NCBI GenBank assembly: GCA_003280605.1
Contig: QCEM01000021.1
Span: 1-37,907 of the forward strand
Source of the DNA: SAR116 cluster bacterium AG-355-O21
GTDB taxonomy: Bacteria; Pseudomonadota; Alphaproteobacteria; Thalassobaculales; Thalassobaculaceae
Direction: 5' to 3'
DNA: 37,907 nucleotides
The notes beneath the pieces are model-generated. The model was not told the DNA's origin, made no database searches, and saw nothing but the letters and a program-made list of their open reading frames with translations. Of the stretch, positions 17,368 through 26,763 are shown piece by piece. The translations under genes and the position numbers were made by a program. Positions within the stretch are counted from its first letter, which is position 1; every line of letters starts with the position of its first letter.

Positions 17368-18846
17368 TTATTCGTAATTGTCGGCAACCAGACGGTTAAG
17401 CAAGCGGACACCCCAGCCGGTACCGCCCTTTGGAACGGTTGGGCTGTCTTTCGACGTCCAGGCCATGCCGGCGATGTCCATATGTACCCACGGTGTCTTG
17501 CCTACAAATCGCTCCAGGAAGCAGGCTGCGGTAATGGCCCCACCCCAACGCGGGCCAACGTTCTTCATATCGGCAATGTCGCTATCGAGCTGCTTATTAT
17601 ATTCGGCCCCCAGCGGCATCCGCCAAACACCTTCGCCCGTGGCCTTGCCGGCGGCGGCAATTTTGTCGGACAGATCATCATCATTGGCAAAGTAACCGCA
17701 GTTCACCTGCCCGAGCGAGACCATCATAGCCCCTGTCAGCGTGGCCAAATCAATCATAAACACCGGCTTATATTTGGTGGCGGTGTAATGCAGCACGTCA
17801 GCAAGAACCAGGCGGCCCTCAGCATCGGTATTTATGACTTCGATGGTTTGTCCCGACATTGAGGTCACCACGTCACCGGGACGTTGGGCATTGCCATCGG
17901 GCATGTTTTCAACCAAGCCAATGACACCAATGGCGTTGACCTTTGCCTTACGCCCGGCAAGTGCGTGCATCAAACCAACGACGGTTCCGGAGCCGCCCAT
18001 ATCCCACTTCATATCTTCCATGCCGCCGGCCGGCTTCAGGGAAATCCCACCGGTATCAAAGGTCACACCTTTGCCGATGAAAGCCAGCGGCTTGGCCCGG
18101 CTATTGCTCGCACCGTTCCAGCGCATGACCACGATTTTACTTTCCCGAACCGAGCCTTGCCCGACCCCAAGGAGCGCGCCCATGCCGAGTTTTTTCATTT
18201 CCTTTTCGCCGAGCACTTCGACCTTCACGCCAAGCTCTTTTAAAGCCGCACAGCGTTTGGCGTAGCTTTCAGGATACAGCACGTTTGGTGGCTCTGAGAC
18301 CAAGTCGCGTGTCAAGCAAACCCCCTCGGCGACCGCTTCGAGGGATGCAAAGGCGCGACGTGCGGCAGCTGTTTTATCAACCAGCAGAACCATCTGCTGC
18401 AGACTTGGCAAATCGTCATTTTTTAATTGGGTTTTATATTTGTCAAAGCGATAGGCGCGGAGTTGCGCCGCGAAAGCCATATGCGCAGCCCGCAGCGCAA
18501 TACCTTCTTCAGCGCTCGCATGCGGCTCAAAAATGACATTGATTTTTGACGCCCCGGTTTTTGCAAGGGCCGCAAAAATGCTGCCGCCAGCTTTTTCCGC
18601 CCACAGCTCATCGATGCTTTCACCATCGCCCAAGCCATATAAGAGGACCGCCCCCCGCGGTGTCGCGACGCTCAGCGTCTGGTGATCGTCACCGTCAAAG
18701 CGTGCATCTTTCATTGCTTGCGTCAGCAGCCCATCAACTGCAGCGTCAACCTCGACGCCAAGAGGCAACAGTTTGCAGCCGCTCATAACGCCCAAAACCA
18801 GTGCACCGGTTTTCGGCAATGATAATTTTTGAAAGGTAATCTTCAT
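17368..18846 (-). CDS. pepA: Leucyl aminopeptidase (M17)
   Basis: 492 residues from ATG 18846 (MKITFQKLSL), placed 8 nt after AAGGA; an ATG at 18855 abuts that site. This cytosolic two-zinc enzyme removes N-terminal residues from peptides. The metal and active-site residues are all visible: Lys259 and Asp264 (GKGVTFDTGG), Lys271, Asp282 (WDMGGSG), and NTDAEGRL (339-346, with Asp341, Glu343 and Arg345). In some gammaproteobacteria PepA also binds DNA, but nothing here bears on that. It is divergent from lptF, an order I recall from many proteobacteria. Confidence 0.96.
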   Translation of the reverse strand: MKITFQKLSLPKTGALVLGVMSGCKLLPLGVEVDAAVDGLLTQAMKDARFDGDDHQTLSVATPRGAVLLYGLGDGESIDELWAEKAGGSIFAALAKTGASKINVIFEPHASAEEGIALRAAHMAFAAQLRAYRFDKYKTQLKNDDLPSLQQMVLLVDKTAAARRAFASLEAVAEGVCLTRDLVSEPPNVLYPESYAKRCAALKELGVKVEVLGEKEMKKLGMGALLGVGQGSVRESKIVVMRWNGASNSRAKPLAFIGKGVTFDTGGISLKPAGGMEDMKWDMGGSGTVVGLMHALAGRKAKVNAIGVIGLVENMPDGNAQRPGDVVTSMSGQTIEVINTDAEGRLVLADVLHYTATKYKPVFMIDLATLTGAMMVSLGQVNCGYFANDDDLSDKIAAAGKATGEGVWRMPLGAEYNKQLDSDIADMKNVGPRWGGAITAACFLERFVGKTPWVHMDIAGMAWTSKDSPTVPKGGTGWGVRLLNRLVADNYE

Positions 18847-19089
18847 AACCTGCATCCTTGCGATAACGTTTGTCGGTTTTCAAATTCGCGCCGTAATGTC
18901 ATCTCAGCCGCTGAACTACACTCTGTCAATCAAGCTGTCAAAAAGATGCCGCAGAGATTTGCTCCAGCGGGCCGCGAGAAGACGTAAAAACACAGTCGTG
19001 CGTTGCCCCGACCTGCGGATTCGGCTAGAAAAGCTTTTTCAGGCGTCGATAAGGTGCGGCGCGGGGTTGATCACCGTGTACGGCAGTTA

Positions 19090-20199
19090 ATGCGGATAAA
19101 CAGCTATCTTCAGCGACAAGTTTTTACGGCGATGTTTTTCATCATCATCGCTTTGACAGCTATTATTTGGCTGACGCAGAGCCTGAGATTTATTGAATTA
19201 ATCGTTAATCGCGGCTTACCCTTCAGTACTTTCTTATATTTAACCGTTTTGCTGATGCCGGCCTGGCTGGCGGGAGTCTTGCCGATCGCCGTGTTTGCCG
19301 CCGTGCTGTTTGTTTACAACCGGCTGATTAACGACCGCGAGTTGATCATTATATCGGCGGTCGGCGTCAGCCCGGCGCGGCTGGCGCGGCCGGCGCTTGT
19401 TTGCGCCGGCGTCACGGTCTTGGCCTGCTATGCCATGACGCTTTATTTACAACCTGTCGGCTATCGGGCGTTTAAAGAACTGCAATTTTCAATTCGTCAC
19501 AATTACGCCAATATTTTACTGCGCGAGGGGGTTTTCACAAACATCGCCCCAGGTGTGACGCTGTTTGTGCGCGAACGCACTGAGGCCGGAAAGCTGCGTG
19601 GCATTTTAATTCACGATGCCCGTGACGCGAATGAAACGGCAACCGTCATTGCCGAACGTGGTTCACTGTTAATGACACCTACCGGACCACAGGTGGTGAT
19701 GGAAAATGGTAACCGGCAAACCCGTAACGTGGTCACCAAGCGCCTTACCTTGCTGTATTTTGATCGCTACGCAATTGACCTGACGGCCACCTCCGGGGTG
19801 CCGCAGCGAACATCGCGTGATCGCAACGAGCTGTTTGTGACTGAGCTTTTTAGCGCCGACAACGTGCAAGAAGGTGCCGTGCTTAACCGCCAGACGCTGG
19901 AAAATCACGCTGAAGGCCATCGCCGCCTAAGCTCGCCATTGCTTGCGATCACACTGGTTTTGGTGGCCATCGCCAGCCTATTTAGCGGCGAGTTTTCGCG
20001 CCGTGGACAGGGCCTGCGGATTGCGCTGGCGATTGGCAGTGCCTGCGCTGTTCAAGCAGCGTTTCTGGCGGCCCGTTATTTTGCGGTGCGCACGCCAGGA
20101 TTAGAAATTTTATTCTACCTGGTAATTGTCGCACCGGTGATCATTATGATTTTGGGTGCCTCATTCCGGCGGCGCGCCCACGCTGCAGGACCGGCCTAA
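19090..20199 (+). CDS. lptF: LPS export ABC transporter permease LptF
   Basis: 369 residues from ATG 19090 (MRINSYLQRQVFTAMFFI); the upstream in-frame TTG would add an unhydrophobic, basic leader that is not a family feature. LptF, with LptG and the ATPase LptB, extracts LPS from the inner membrane. The N-terminal helices (about 10-110), the periplasmic jellyroll in the middle (about 130-260) and the C-terminal helices (about 285-369) match the YjgP/YjgQ family. GVSPARLARPAL is the coupling-helix region. It begins the lptF-lptG-lptD-surA-pdxA-rsmA run. The 243-nt gap to pepA holds the likely promoter; TTGCCC (19003) and TAGAAA (19026), 17 nt apart, are the best pair I see. Confidence 0.94.
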   Translation: MRINSYLQRQVFTAMFFIIIALTAIIWLTQSLRFIELIVNRGLPFSTFLYLTVLLMPAWLAGVLPIAVFAAVLFVYNRLINDRELIIISAVGVSPARLARPALVCAGVTVLACYAMTLYLQPVGYRAFKELQFSIRHNYANILLREGVFTNIAPGVTLFVRERTEAGKLRGILIHDARDANETATVIAERGSLLMTPTGPQVVMENGNRQTRNVVTKRLTLLYFDRYAIDLTATSGVPQRTSRDRNELFVTELFSADNVQEGAVLNRQTLENHAEGHRRLSSPLLAITLVLVAIASLFSGEFSRRGQGLRIALAIGSACAVQAAFLAARYFAVRTPGLEILFYLVIVAPVIIMILGASFRRRAHAAGPA

Positions 20200-20203
20200 A
20201 TAG

Positions 20204-21298
20204 ATGCGTTTATCCTCAACCTTAACCGCCTATTTCGGACGTATTTTTGCCTTGACCACCGCCGGCACGATGGCGGCCTTGGTCGGTGTCGTTTTCACGT
20301 TGGATTTGGTCGAATTGCTTCGGCGCAGCGCAAATAAAGAAAGTGCAACGCTTGGCCGGGTCCTTGAACTGGCGCTGTTGAAATTGCCGGCGATGATGGA
20401 AACCATGCTGCCGTTCGCATTCTTAATTGGCAGTATGCTGGCCTTCACAAAGTTGACGCGCACCGGCGAATTGGTTGTTGCCAGAGCCGCCGGGGTTTCG
20501 GTTTGGCAGTTTCTGCTGCCGGCGTTGGCCTTGGCTTTAATTGTTGGTATTGTGCGGCCGACTTTGTTCAATCCAATTACCGCGGTGTTAAGCGATAAGT
20601 ATGAATTTGTTGAAGCTGAAATCTTGACCGGCCGCCCAAAATTAACGGCCATTGCAGATGGCGGGTTATGGATTAGGGAACGTGCCGGTGAGCGTATTTC
20701 GGTCCTGCATGCAGGGGGCATCGAGAAAAGCAGCATGACCTTTAAACCGGTGGTCGTGTATTTATTTGCCGGAGAAGATCAGTTCGATGGTCGCATCGAC
20801 GCCGCCAGTGCCACCTTGGGCGCGGGTAAATGGATTCTTAACGATGCCCGCGTGACCGCCACCAACGGTAAAATCACCGATCAAACAGAAATGATTTTTG
20901 AGACCGATCTCACCCTCGAAAATCTGCAAGATAGCTTAGTCTCACCACAGGCCATCGGCTTTTGGCAGCTCCCAGGGTTCATCGCCACCCTTGAAAAAGC
21001 TGGATTTTCCGCCAATCGGCACCGGCTTCATTTTCACCGTTTGCTGGCGTCGCCATTATTGCTCAGTGCCATGGTATTGATGGCGGCGGTGTTTTCGCTG
21101 CGGCTATTTCGCCAAGGTGACGTGATGATCAGAACAGCTGTTTGTCTGCTGTTTGCCTTCATCTTCTATTTTCTTTCCGATATCATTTACGCGCTTGGGC
21201 TTTCAACGCAATTACCGGAAATTTTAGCTGCCTGGACACCGGCCGCGGTGGTGACCTTGATCGGTTTCTCAGGTCTGCTGCACTTGGAGGATGGCTGA
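20204..21298 (+). CDS. lptG: LPS export ABC transporter permease LptG
   Basis: 364 residues, paralogous to LptF and the second permease half of LptB2FG. TLTAYFGRIFALTTAGTMAALVGVVFTLDLVELLRR forms the first membrane part, ARAAGVSVWQFLLPAL the coupling-helix region, then comes a periplasmic jellyroll (about 130-270) and three C-terminal membrane helices. It follows lptF by 4 nt, and its stop codon lies one base before the likely lptD start, which indicates tight translational coupling. No powerful ribosome binding site precedes its ATG. Confidence 0.94.
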   Translation: MRLSSTLTAYFGRIFALTTAGTMAALVGVVFTLDLVELLRRSANKESATLGRVLELALLKLPAMMETMLPFAFLIGSMLAFTKLTRTGELVVARAAGVSVWQFLLPALALALIVGIVRPTLFNPITAVLSDKYEFVEAEILTGRPKLTAIADGGLWIRERAGERISVLHAGGIEKSSMTFKPVVVYLFAGEDQFDGRIDAASATLGAGKWILNDARVTATNGKITDQTEMIFETDLTLENLQDSLVSPQAIGFWQLPGFIATLEKAGFSANRHRLHFHRLLASPLLLSAMVLMAAVFSLRLFRQGDVMIRTAVCLLFAFIFYFLSDIIYALGLSTQLPEILAAWTPAAVVTLIGFSGLLHLEDG

Positions 21299-21299
21299 C

Positions 21300-23513
21300 A
21301 TGGTACGGCTGAGCCGGAAAACCATCCATATCTTGGCTGTTGCGGTGATTCTCGCCGCCAGCACCGCCGCGCTGAGCGCGGCCAGCACCGCCGATGGTGC
21401 GATCACAGATGACACCATTGCCACCAGCGAGCCGGTACGGATCATTGCCGATGAGGTCATCCACGATCGTGAACTGACAACCATCACCGCCCGCGGCAAG
21501 ATTGAACTTAGCCAAGGCGAGCGCTTGTTATTCGCCGACCAAGTGACCTTCGATCAGGGCCGCAATATGGTGATTGCCACAGGCAATGTCGCTTTGTTGG
21601 ATCCTGGCGGTGATGTGTTGACCGCCGAGTATCTGGAGCTGAATGGTACCTTAAAGGACGGCTTTATTTTGAACTTGCAGGCCATGCTTGCTGATGGCTC
21701 GCGGTTAGCGGCGCGGCGGCTAACGCGCACAGCTGGGCAGTCAAAAGTCATGGATTATGGTGTTTATTCGCCCTGCAATCTGTGTCCCGACAAGCCAGAT
21801 CGGCCGCCGCTGTGGCAAATCAAAGCGCTGACAGTGATCCATGATGAGACCGCAAAAGACCTGATTTACAAAGATGCCTGGCTGGAATTGTGGGGGACAC
21901 CGATTGCCTATGTGCCGTTCTTCTTCCATCCCGACCCGTCGGTTGACCGGCGTACCGGCCTGCTACCGCCCCGGCTTGGGCAAACCCAGCAATTAGGCAG
22001 CATTGTCGGGACACCTTATTATTGGGCGATCGCACCAGATCGTGACCTGCAGATCGAACCCATTGTTTACAGTCGGGCCGGCGGTATTTTAAGCGCCCGA
22101 TACCGGCAACACCTTGGCTCCGGTGAAATCGATTTAGCCGGCACCATTGGCTATCTTGATGATACTGAAAACGGCATCGACACAGGTGACACATCTGCCC
22201 AAGGCAGCCTTGATTTAAGTGGCCGCTTTTCAATTGATCGGAATTGGCGCGCCGGGTTTGATCTAGAGCGCACCAGTAACCGGACCTATTTGCGGCGTTT
22301 CAAACTGGATAGCGCCACAACCTTAACCAGCCGCGCCTTTGCCGAAGGTTTTTTTGGCGCCAACTATACCAGCGTCGGTGCTTACCAATTTCAGGGCCTG
22401 GAAGCTGATGATGTGGGTAAAAGCGCACCTGTTGCAGCACCACTTTTTGAATATGATGCGGTTTCCCAGGCGGACCGTTTTGGTGGTTACTTGCTTGGTA
22501 ACACCAGCATGGTTGCCTTGGCCGGCGATTCCGACCTGACCAGTACGCGGCTATCACAAGATATCGGCTACCAGTTGCCTTACATCGGCGCCCTCGGCGA
22601 AGTCATCACGGTGACAGCTAAGGTCACCAATGACGCCTACCAGGTTGATAATTTTACGGCCGCAAATGGCGATATGGTCGACAATGACACCACTGTTCGC
22701 AGCTTCCCTCAGCTGGGCGTCGAATGGCGGTTACCATTGGTGCGCCGCGGCCCGAACTATACCCAGGTGATTGAGCCAATCATCATGGCTGTCGCCGGGC
22801 CAAGTGACGGCAATAAGGCTGAAATTCCCAATGAGGATAGCCAAAACTTTGAATTTGATGAAACCACACTGTTCCGGCTCAATCGATTTAACGGGCGCGA
22901 TCGGGTGACGACGGGATCGTATATTGACTATGGTATCTCGACGGCAATTCGTGGCGATAGCGGGCGTGGATCAAGCTTTTTCATTGGCCAAAGTCAGCGT
23001 ATTTCAGGAAAGACGCCGTTTGAAACCGGCTCCGGGTTAGAGCGGCGAAGATCCGATTATGTGGGACGCATAACCGTCGCCCCAACCCCCAATTTCAATG
23101 CCAATTATCGCTTCCGACTGGATCAGCGAACCTTTACCGTCCGGCGCAATGAATTCGGCTTCGTCTATAACAATAATGCGCTCGGTGTCGGCCTTGATTA
23201 CGTGTTTGTGAACGATACAAAGAGGCAAAGTGATACCCCGGAGCACGAGCAAATAGCGTTCTCGATGAGTGGCCGTCTCAGCGAATTTTGGACCACCAAA
23301 TTCCGCCTGGTTCATGATTTTTCACAAGGGGAGAACCACGCACGAGAAGTTGTCTTCGGGGTCAATTATGGCGATGAATGTTTCACCTTTGGGATTGATA
23401 TTGAGCATACGGATGTGCGAGACGAAGAAATTGGACCTGACACAGCGATCTTATTTCGGATCAATTTTACCCACCTCGGCAATTTGGCGCTGAATGCGCA
23501 AGATGGTAAATAG
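21300..23513 (+). CDS. lptD: LPS-assembly outer-membrane protein LptD
   Basis: 737 residues from ATG 21300, directly after the lptG stop and about 9 nt after GGAGG; ATG 21291 abuts that site. An N-terminal signal peptide (about 1-28, ending ALSAAS) is followed by the periplasmic OstA/LptA-like jellyroll (about 45-150) and a C-terminal beta-barrel with many alternating aromatic strands. LptD with LptE inserts LPS into the outer leaflet. Only three cysteines are visible, Cys159 and Cys162 (SPCNLCPDKP) and Cys694 (GDECF), unlike the four-cysteine E. coli protein. No lptE is in the window. It is the third gene of the lptFGD run, followed by its likely chaperone surA. Confidence 0.95.
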   Translation: MVRLSRKTIHILAVAVILAASTAALSAASTADGAITDDTIATSEPVRIIADEVIHDRELTTITARGKIELSQGERLLFADQVTFDQGRNMVIATGNVALLDPGGDVLTAEYLELNGTLKDGFILNLQAMLADGSRLAARRLTRTAGQSKVMDYGVYSPCNLCPDKPDRPPLWQIKALTVIHDETAKDLIYKDAWLELWGTPIAYVPFFFHPDPSVDRRTGLLPPRLGQTQQLGSIVGTPYYWAIAPDRDLQIEPIVYSRAGGILSARYRQHLGSGEIDLAGTIGYLDDTENGIDTGDTSAQGSLDLSGRFSIDRNWRAGFDLERTSNRTYLRRFKLDSATTLTSRAFAEGFFGANYTSVGAYQFQGLEADDVGKSAPVAAPLFEYDAVSQADRFGGYLLGNTSMVALAGDSDLTSTRLSQDIGYQLPYIGALGEVITVTAKVTNDAYQVDNFTAANGDMVDNDTTVRSFPQLGVEWRLPLVRRGPNYTQVIEPIIMAVAGPSDGNKAEIPNEDSQNFEFDETTLFRLNRFNGRDRVTTGSYIDYGISTAIRGDSGRGSSFFIGQSQRISGKTPFETGSGLERRRSDYVGRITVAPTPNFNANYRFRLDQRTFTVRRNEFGFVYNNNALGVGLDYVFVNDTKRQSDTPEHEQIAFSMSGRLSEFWTTKFRLVHDFSQGENHAREVVFGVNYGDECFTFGIDIEHTDVRDEEIGPDTAILFRINFTHLGNLALNAQDGK

Positions 23514-23553
23514 GTGCGACACATCACCTTTTTCATCGTAAACTAGGGTTAAC

Positions 23554-24882
23554 ATGCAACGGTTAAACGGCAAATTAATGCTGCAAAAAGTGCCAAAAGC
23601 GGCGCAGATTTGGTCTCTTAAACTGCTTGCCGTCGGGATGCTGCTTGTAAGCATGGGGGAGCATGCACCGGCGTCCGCCCAAACAAATGGTGCTTTGGGC
23701 CGCATCGCAGCCGTCGTTAATGAACGTGTCATTTCACGCCAAGATTTGAGCGCCCGGATTAATCTTTTGCTGGCCACCTCCGGACGCAAAGCAACCCCAG
23801 AGATTCGCCGCCGCCTGGCCGGCGGGGTCTTACGAACCCTCATCGATGAAGAATTGAAACTTCAGGAAGCCGGCCGTCTGGGCATCGAAATTAATGCCGT
23901 CGATTTAAAACAAGCTTGGGCCAATGTGGCCCGCCGAAACAATACCTCGGTCAACGTCCTGCGCGAGAAATTAGCCCGCCAACGCGTGCAATTGAGCACG
24001 ATTGACCGGCAACTGCAGGCAGAAATAGTCTGGTCTCGGCTGGTTGCCGCAAAATTCCGCAATCAAACCCAAGTCAGCAACGCTGATGTGGATGCGGCCG
24101 TCAGCCTTTTCAACGCAAATCTGAGTAAACCGCAAGCCTTGCTATCCGAAATCCTGCTGCCTGTTGCCGACCCGGAGGACGACGCCGGTGTGAAACAGAA
24201 TGCCGACTTGCTGGTGCGCCAGCTGCGCGACGGCAGCGATTTTGCCGGTACCGCTCGTGAGCACTCCCAAGGCCCAACGGCGGCTGACGGCGGCAGCCTG
24301 GGTTGGCTTGCCTCACAGCGCTTGCATCCGCGATTGGATGCAGCCGCGACGGCGTTAGAAATCGGCGAAATCAGCGCCCCAATCCGAACCGTACTTGGCT
24401 ACCATATTCTGCGCTTAGATGATCGTCAGGTGCGTGACGGCGCCCGCCCACTGCTTGATAAGGTTACCTTGGCGCAGCTGTTCGTGCCGCTGCCGGCAAC
24501 AGCTGATGCGGCAACAAAATCACGGCAGCGCGACATCGCCGATACGGCCAGCCAAACAGCAAAATCATGTGATGACATTCGCCAACGCGCCATTGAGATT
24601 AAATCCCCTGCAAGCCCCGACCTGGGCACCCTTGTGGTTGGTGAATTGGCGCCAAAGTTGCGGGATAAGATCGTCGATCTGAAGCCGGGGTCGGCCTCAG
24701 CACCGATAAAAATGCCAACCGGTCATATGGTTTTAATGATTTGCGACAGGCAAACCAATAAGCCAAAGATACCAAGCCGTGCGCAATTTCGCCAACGTCT
24801 GGAAAATGAACGCTTACAAAACTACGCGCGGCAATATTTGATGGACTTAAGACGTATCGCGACAATCGACCGCCGAATTTAA
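23554..24882 (+). CDS. surA: Periplasmic chaperone / peptidyl-prolyl isomerase SurA
   Basis: 442 residues. The N-terminus is a rather long signal sequence, with hydrophobic core about 20-33 and cleavage probably after ASA near residue 42. The SurA N-domain (GRIAAVVNERVISRQDL..., about 48-180) is followed by one clear parvulin domain (about 195-290: LLSEILLPV, GGSLGWL, GYHILRLDDRQ) and a C-terminal segment resembling a second, less conserved one. SurA escorts outer-membrane proteins, LptD among them, which fits its place 40 nt after lptD. AGGG precedes ATG 23554. Confidence 0.93.
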   Translation: MQRLNGKLMLQKVPKAAQIWSLKLLAVGMLLVSMGEHAPASAQTNGALGRIAAVVNERVISRQDLSARINLLLATSGRKATPEIRRRLAGGVLRTLIDEELKLQEAGRLGIEINAVDLKQAWANVARRNNTSVNVLREKLARQRVQLSTIDRQLQAEIVWSRLVAAKFRNQTQVSNADVDAAVSLFNANLSKPQALLSEILLPVADPEDDAGVKQNADLLVRQLRDGSDFAGTAREHSQGPTAADGGSLGWLASQRLHPRLDAAATALEIGEISAPIRTVLGYHILRLDDRQVRDGARPLLDKVTLAQLFVPLPATADAATKSRQRDIADTASQTAKSCDDIRQRAIEIKSPASPDLGTLVVGELAPKLRDKIVDLKPGSASAPIKMPTGHMVLMICDRQTNKPKIPSRAQFRQRLENERLQNYARQYLMDLRRIATIDRRI

Positions 24883-24889
24883 GTCAGCT

Positions 24890-25912
24890 ATGCATCCTGA
24901 GCCGCCGCAACTGAAAAAGCCAATCGTGATCACCTGCGGGGAACCTGCCGGCGTGGGCGCCGAGATCACGGTGAAAGCGAAATTATGGCGGCCCAACCTG
25001 CCGGCATTTGCCTTGCTTGATGCGCCCGACCGACTGGCGGCAATGACCACTGCCCATAACTGGCCGATTAAAATTTTGCCGATTGATGATCCGGCGCAGG
25101 CCTTACATGCAGGCCCTGACGAGCTGCCTGTTCTCGGCGTGGATTTTGCTGTCCCGCCGAAACTTGGCCGGCCCGACAGTGCGAATGGCGCAGCTGTCAT
25201 CAAAGCGATCAGCGATGCTGCCGACTATGTGAAAAATGGCACAGCTGCGGCCATGGTCACCAACCCAATTCAAAAAACCGTGCTTTACCAAAGCGGCTTT
25301 GAATACCCGGGCCATACCGAGTTTTTAGCGCATCTCGGCGGCGTCCCTGAAAGTGTCATGATGTTGGCAGTGCCTGGCCTTCGCGTCGTGCCAATAACGA
25401 TCCATCTGCCCTTATCGGCCGTTCCAGGGGCGTTAAGCGTGGAAAAAATTGTCACTGCCGGGCGCATAACGGCGGCCGCCCTGGCGCGCGACTTTGGTTT
25501 GCCGCAGCCGCGGCTCGCCTTTACCGGCCTGAACCCGCATGCCGGCGAAGACGGCAGCATTGGCCGCGAGGAAATTGACATAATCATTCCCGCCATTCAG
25601 CACCTTCAAAATGACGGCATTGCGGCCAGCGGACCGTTCGCTGCAGATAGTCTGTTTCACAGCGATCATCGCGACAGTTTTGATGTCGCCATGTGCATGT
25701 ATCATGACCAAGCTTTAATCCCATTGAAAACACTGGATTTTTGGCGCGGCGTGAACATCACCCTTGGGTTGCCATTTGTGCGCACCTCACCGGATCATGG
25801 CACCGCCTTGGACATTGCCGGCACCGGCCAAGCTGATCCACGCAGCATGATCGCAGCGATTGAGAGCGCCGCTGAAATGGCCCATAACCGCGCCCAGCAG
25901 GCAATCGCATGA
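24890..25912 (+). CDS. pdxA: 4-hydroxythreonine-4-phosphate dehydrogenase
   Basis: 340 residues. The NAD-dependent enzyme oxidises 4-phosphohydroxy-L-threonine and, after decarboxylation, provides the three-carbon partner for PdxJ in PLP synthesis. ITCGEPAGVGAEI, VTNPIQKTVL, the metal-binding HTEFLAH, GLNPHAGEDGSIGREE, and YHDQALIPLK with VRTSPDHGTALDIAG are all present. Its stop overlaps the rsmA start as ATGA (25909-25912), so the two are coupled. SerC, which in some bacteria makes its substrate, lies at the other end of the window. Confidence 0.96.
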   Translation: MHPEPPQLKKPIVITCGEPAGVGAEITVKAKLWRPNLPAFALLDAPDRLAAMTTAHNWPIKILPIDDPAQALHAGPDELPVLGVDFAVPPKLGRPDSANGAAVIKAISDAADYVKNGTAAAMVTNPIQKTVLYQSGFEYPGHTEFLAHLGGVPESVMMLAVPGLRVVPITIHLPLSAVPGALSVEKIVTAGRITAAALARDFGLPQPRLAFTGLNPHAGEDGSIGREEIDIIIPAIQHLQNDGIAASGPFAADSLFHSDHRDSFDVAMCMYHDQALIPLKTLDFWRGVNITLGLPFVRTSPDHGTALDIAGTGQADPRSMIAAIESAAEMAHNRAQQAIA

Positions 25913-26763
25913 ATGCCGACAGCGCAGATGATGCCGTTGAAAATTTGCCGCCACTGCGCAGCATCATCGCTGACCATCAACTTTCGGCGCGCAAACACTT
26001 AGGGCAGAACTTTCTGCTTGACCTGAACTTGACGCGCCGAATTGCACGTGCCGCCGGACCGCTTGAGCGGGGCACCATTGTTGAAATCGGACCAGGCCCG
26101 GGCGGCCTGACTCGGGGGCTGCTGCTTGAAGGGGCGCAGCGCTTGGTTGCGGTTGAAAAAGATGCCCGCGCCGTCGCTGCCTTAGAAACCTTGACGGTGG
26201 CCGCAGGTTCCCGTCTGACCGTTCACCTGGCCGACGCCAGCAGAGTTAATCTTGCTGATTTAGGCCCGGCACCCATCAGAATTGCGGCAAATTTGCCCTA
26301 TAACATTGCCACCCAATTGTTAATCGGCTGGCTGCATCACCTTGACCATATTGCCTCCATGACATTGATGTTCCAGCGTGAAGTCGCCGACCGTCTGGTC
26401 GCCGCGCCAGGCAGCGCAGCCTATGGCCGGCTTTCCGTTTTGGTGGGCTGGCTGACCAAGGCCGAAAAACTTTTTGATCTGCCGGCAAGTGCTTTTACAC
26501 CACCGCCAAAAGTTACCTCTACCGTGGTCCGCTTAATCCCGCGTGCACAGCCGTTGGCAGCCGCGAACAGGGCGACGCTGGAACGTTTAACGGCGGCTGC
26601 ATTTGGGCAACGGCGGAAAATGCTGCGTGCCAGCCTACGCAGCTTAGGCGGTGCCGACATGCTGACGGCCGCCGGCATCAACCCGCAGGCCCGACCGGAA
26701 GAATTATCGATTGAGGATTTTTGTCGGATCGCCCAAACCCTCGATGGGCAAGCGCCAGGTTAA
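25909..26763 (+). CDS. rsmA: 16S rRNA (adenine1518/1519-N6)-dimethyltransferase
   Basis: 284 residues (KsgA). It dimethylates two adjacent adenines in helix 45 of 16S rRNA during small-subunit maturation. SARKHLGQNFLLD opens the fold; motif I is VEIGPGPGGLT (58-68), the catalytic motif is NLPYNI (128-133), and FQREVADRLVA and the FTPPPKVTSTVV segment follow. ATGA overlap joins it to pdxA. Its TAA stop shares bases with the gmk stop on the other strand: the coding regions overlap tail-to-tail by 4 nt (26760-26763), leaving no room for a terminator between them. Confidence 0.96.
   Translation: MNADSADDAVENLPPLRSIIADHQLSARKHLGQNFLLDLNLTRRIARAAGPLERGTIVEIGPGPGGLTRGLLLEGAQRLVAVEKDARAVAALETLTVAAGSRLTVHLADASRVNLADLGPAPIRIAANLPYNIATQLLIGWLHHLDHIASMTLMFQREVADRLVAAPGSAAYGRLSVLVGWLTKAEKLFDLPASAFTPPPKVTSTVVRLIPRAQPLAAANRATLERLTAAAFGQRRKMLRASLRSLGGADMLTAAGINPQARPEELSIEDFCRIAQTLDGQAPG

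Noticed and set aside
19028-19040. Short palindrome GAAAAGCTTTTTC upstream of lptF
   Set aside because: It is too short and AT-rich to be distinguished from chance, and no regulator is adjacent.
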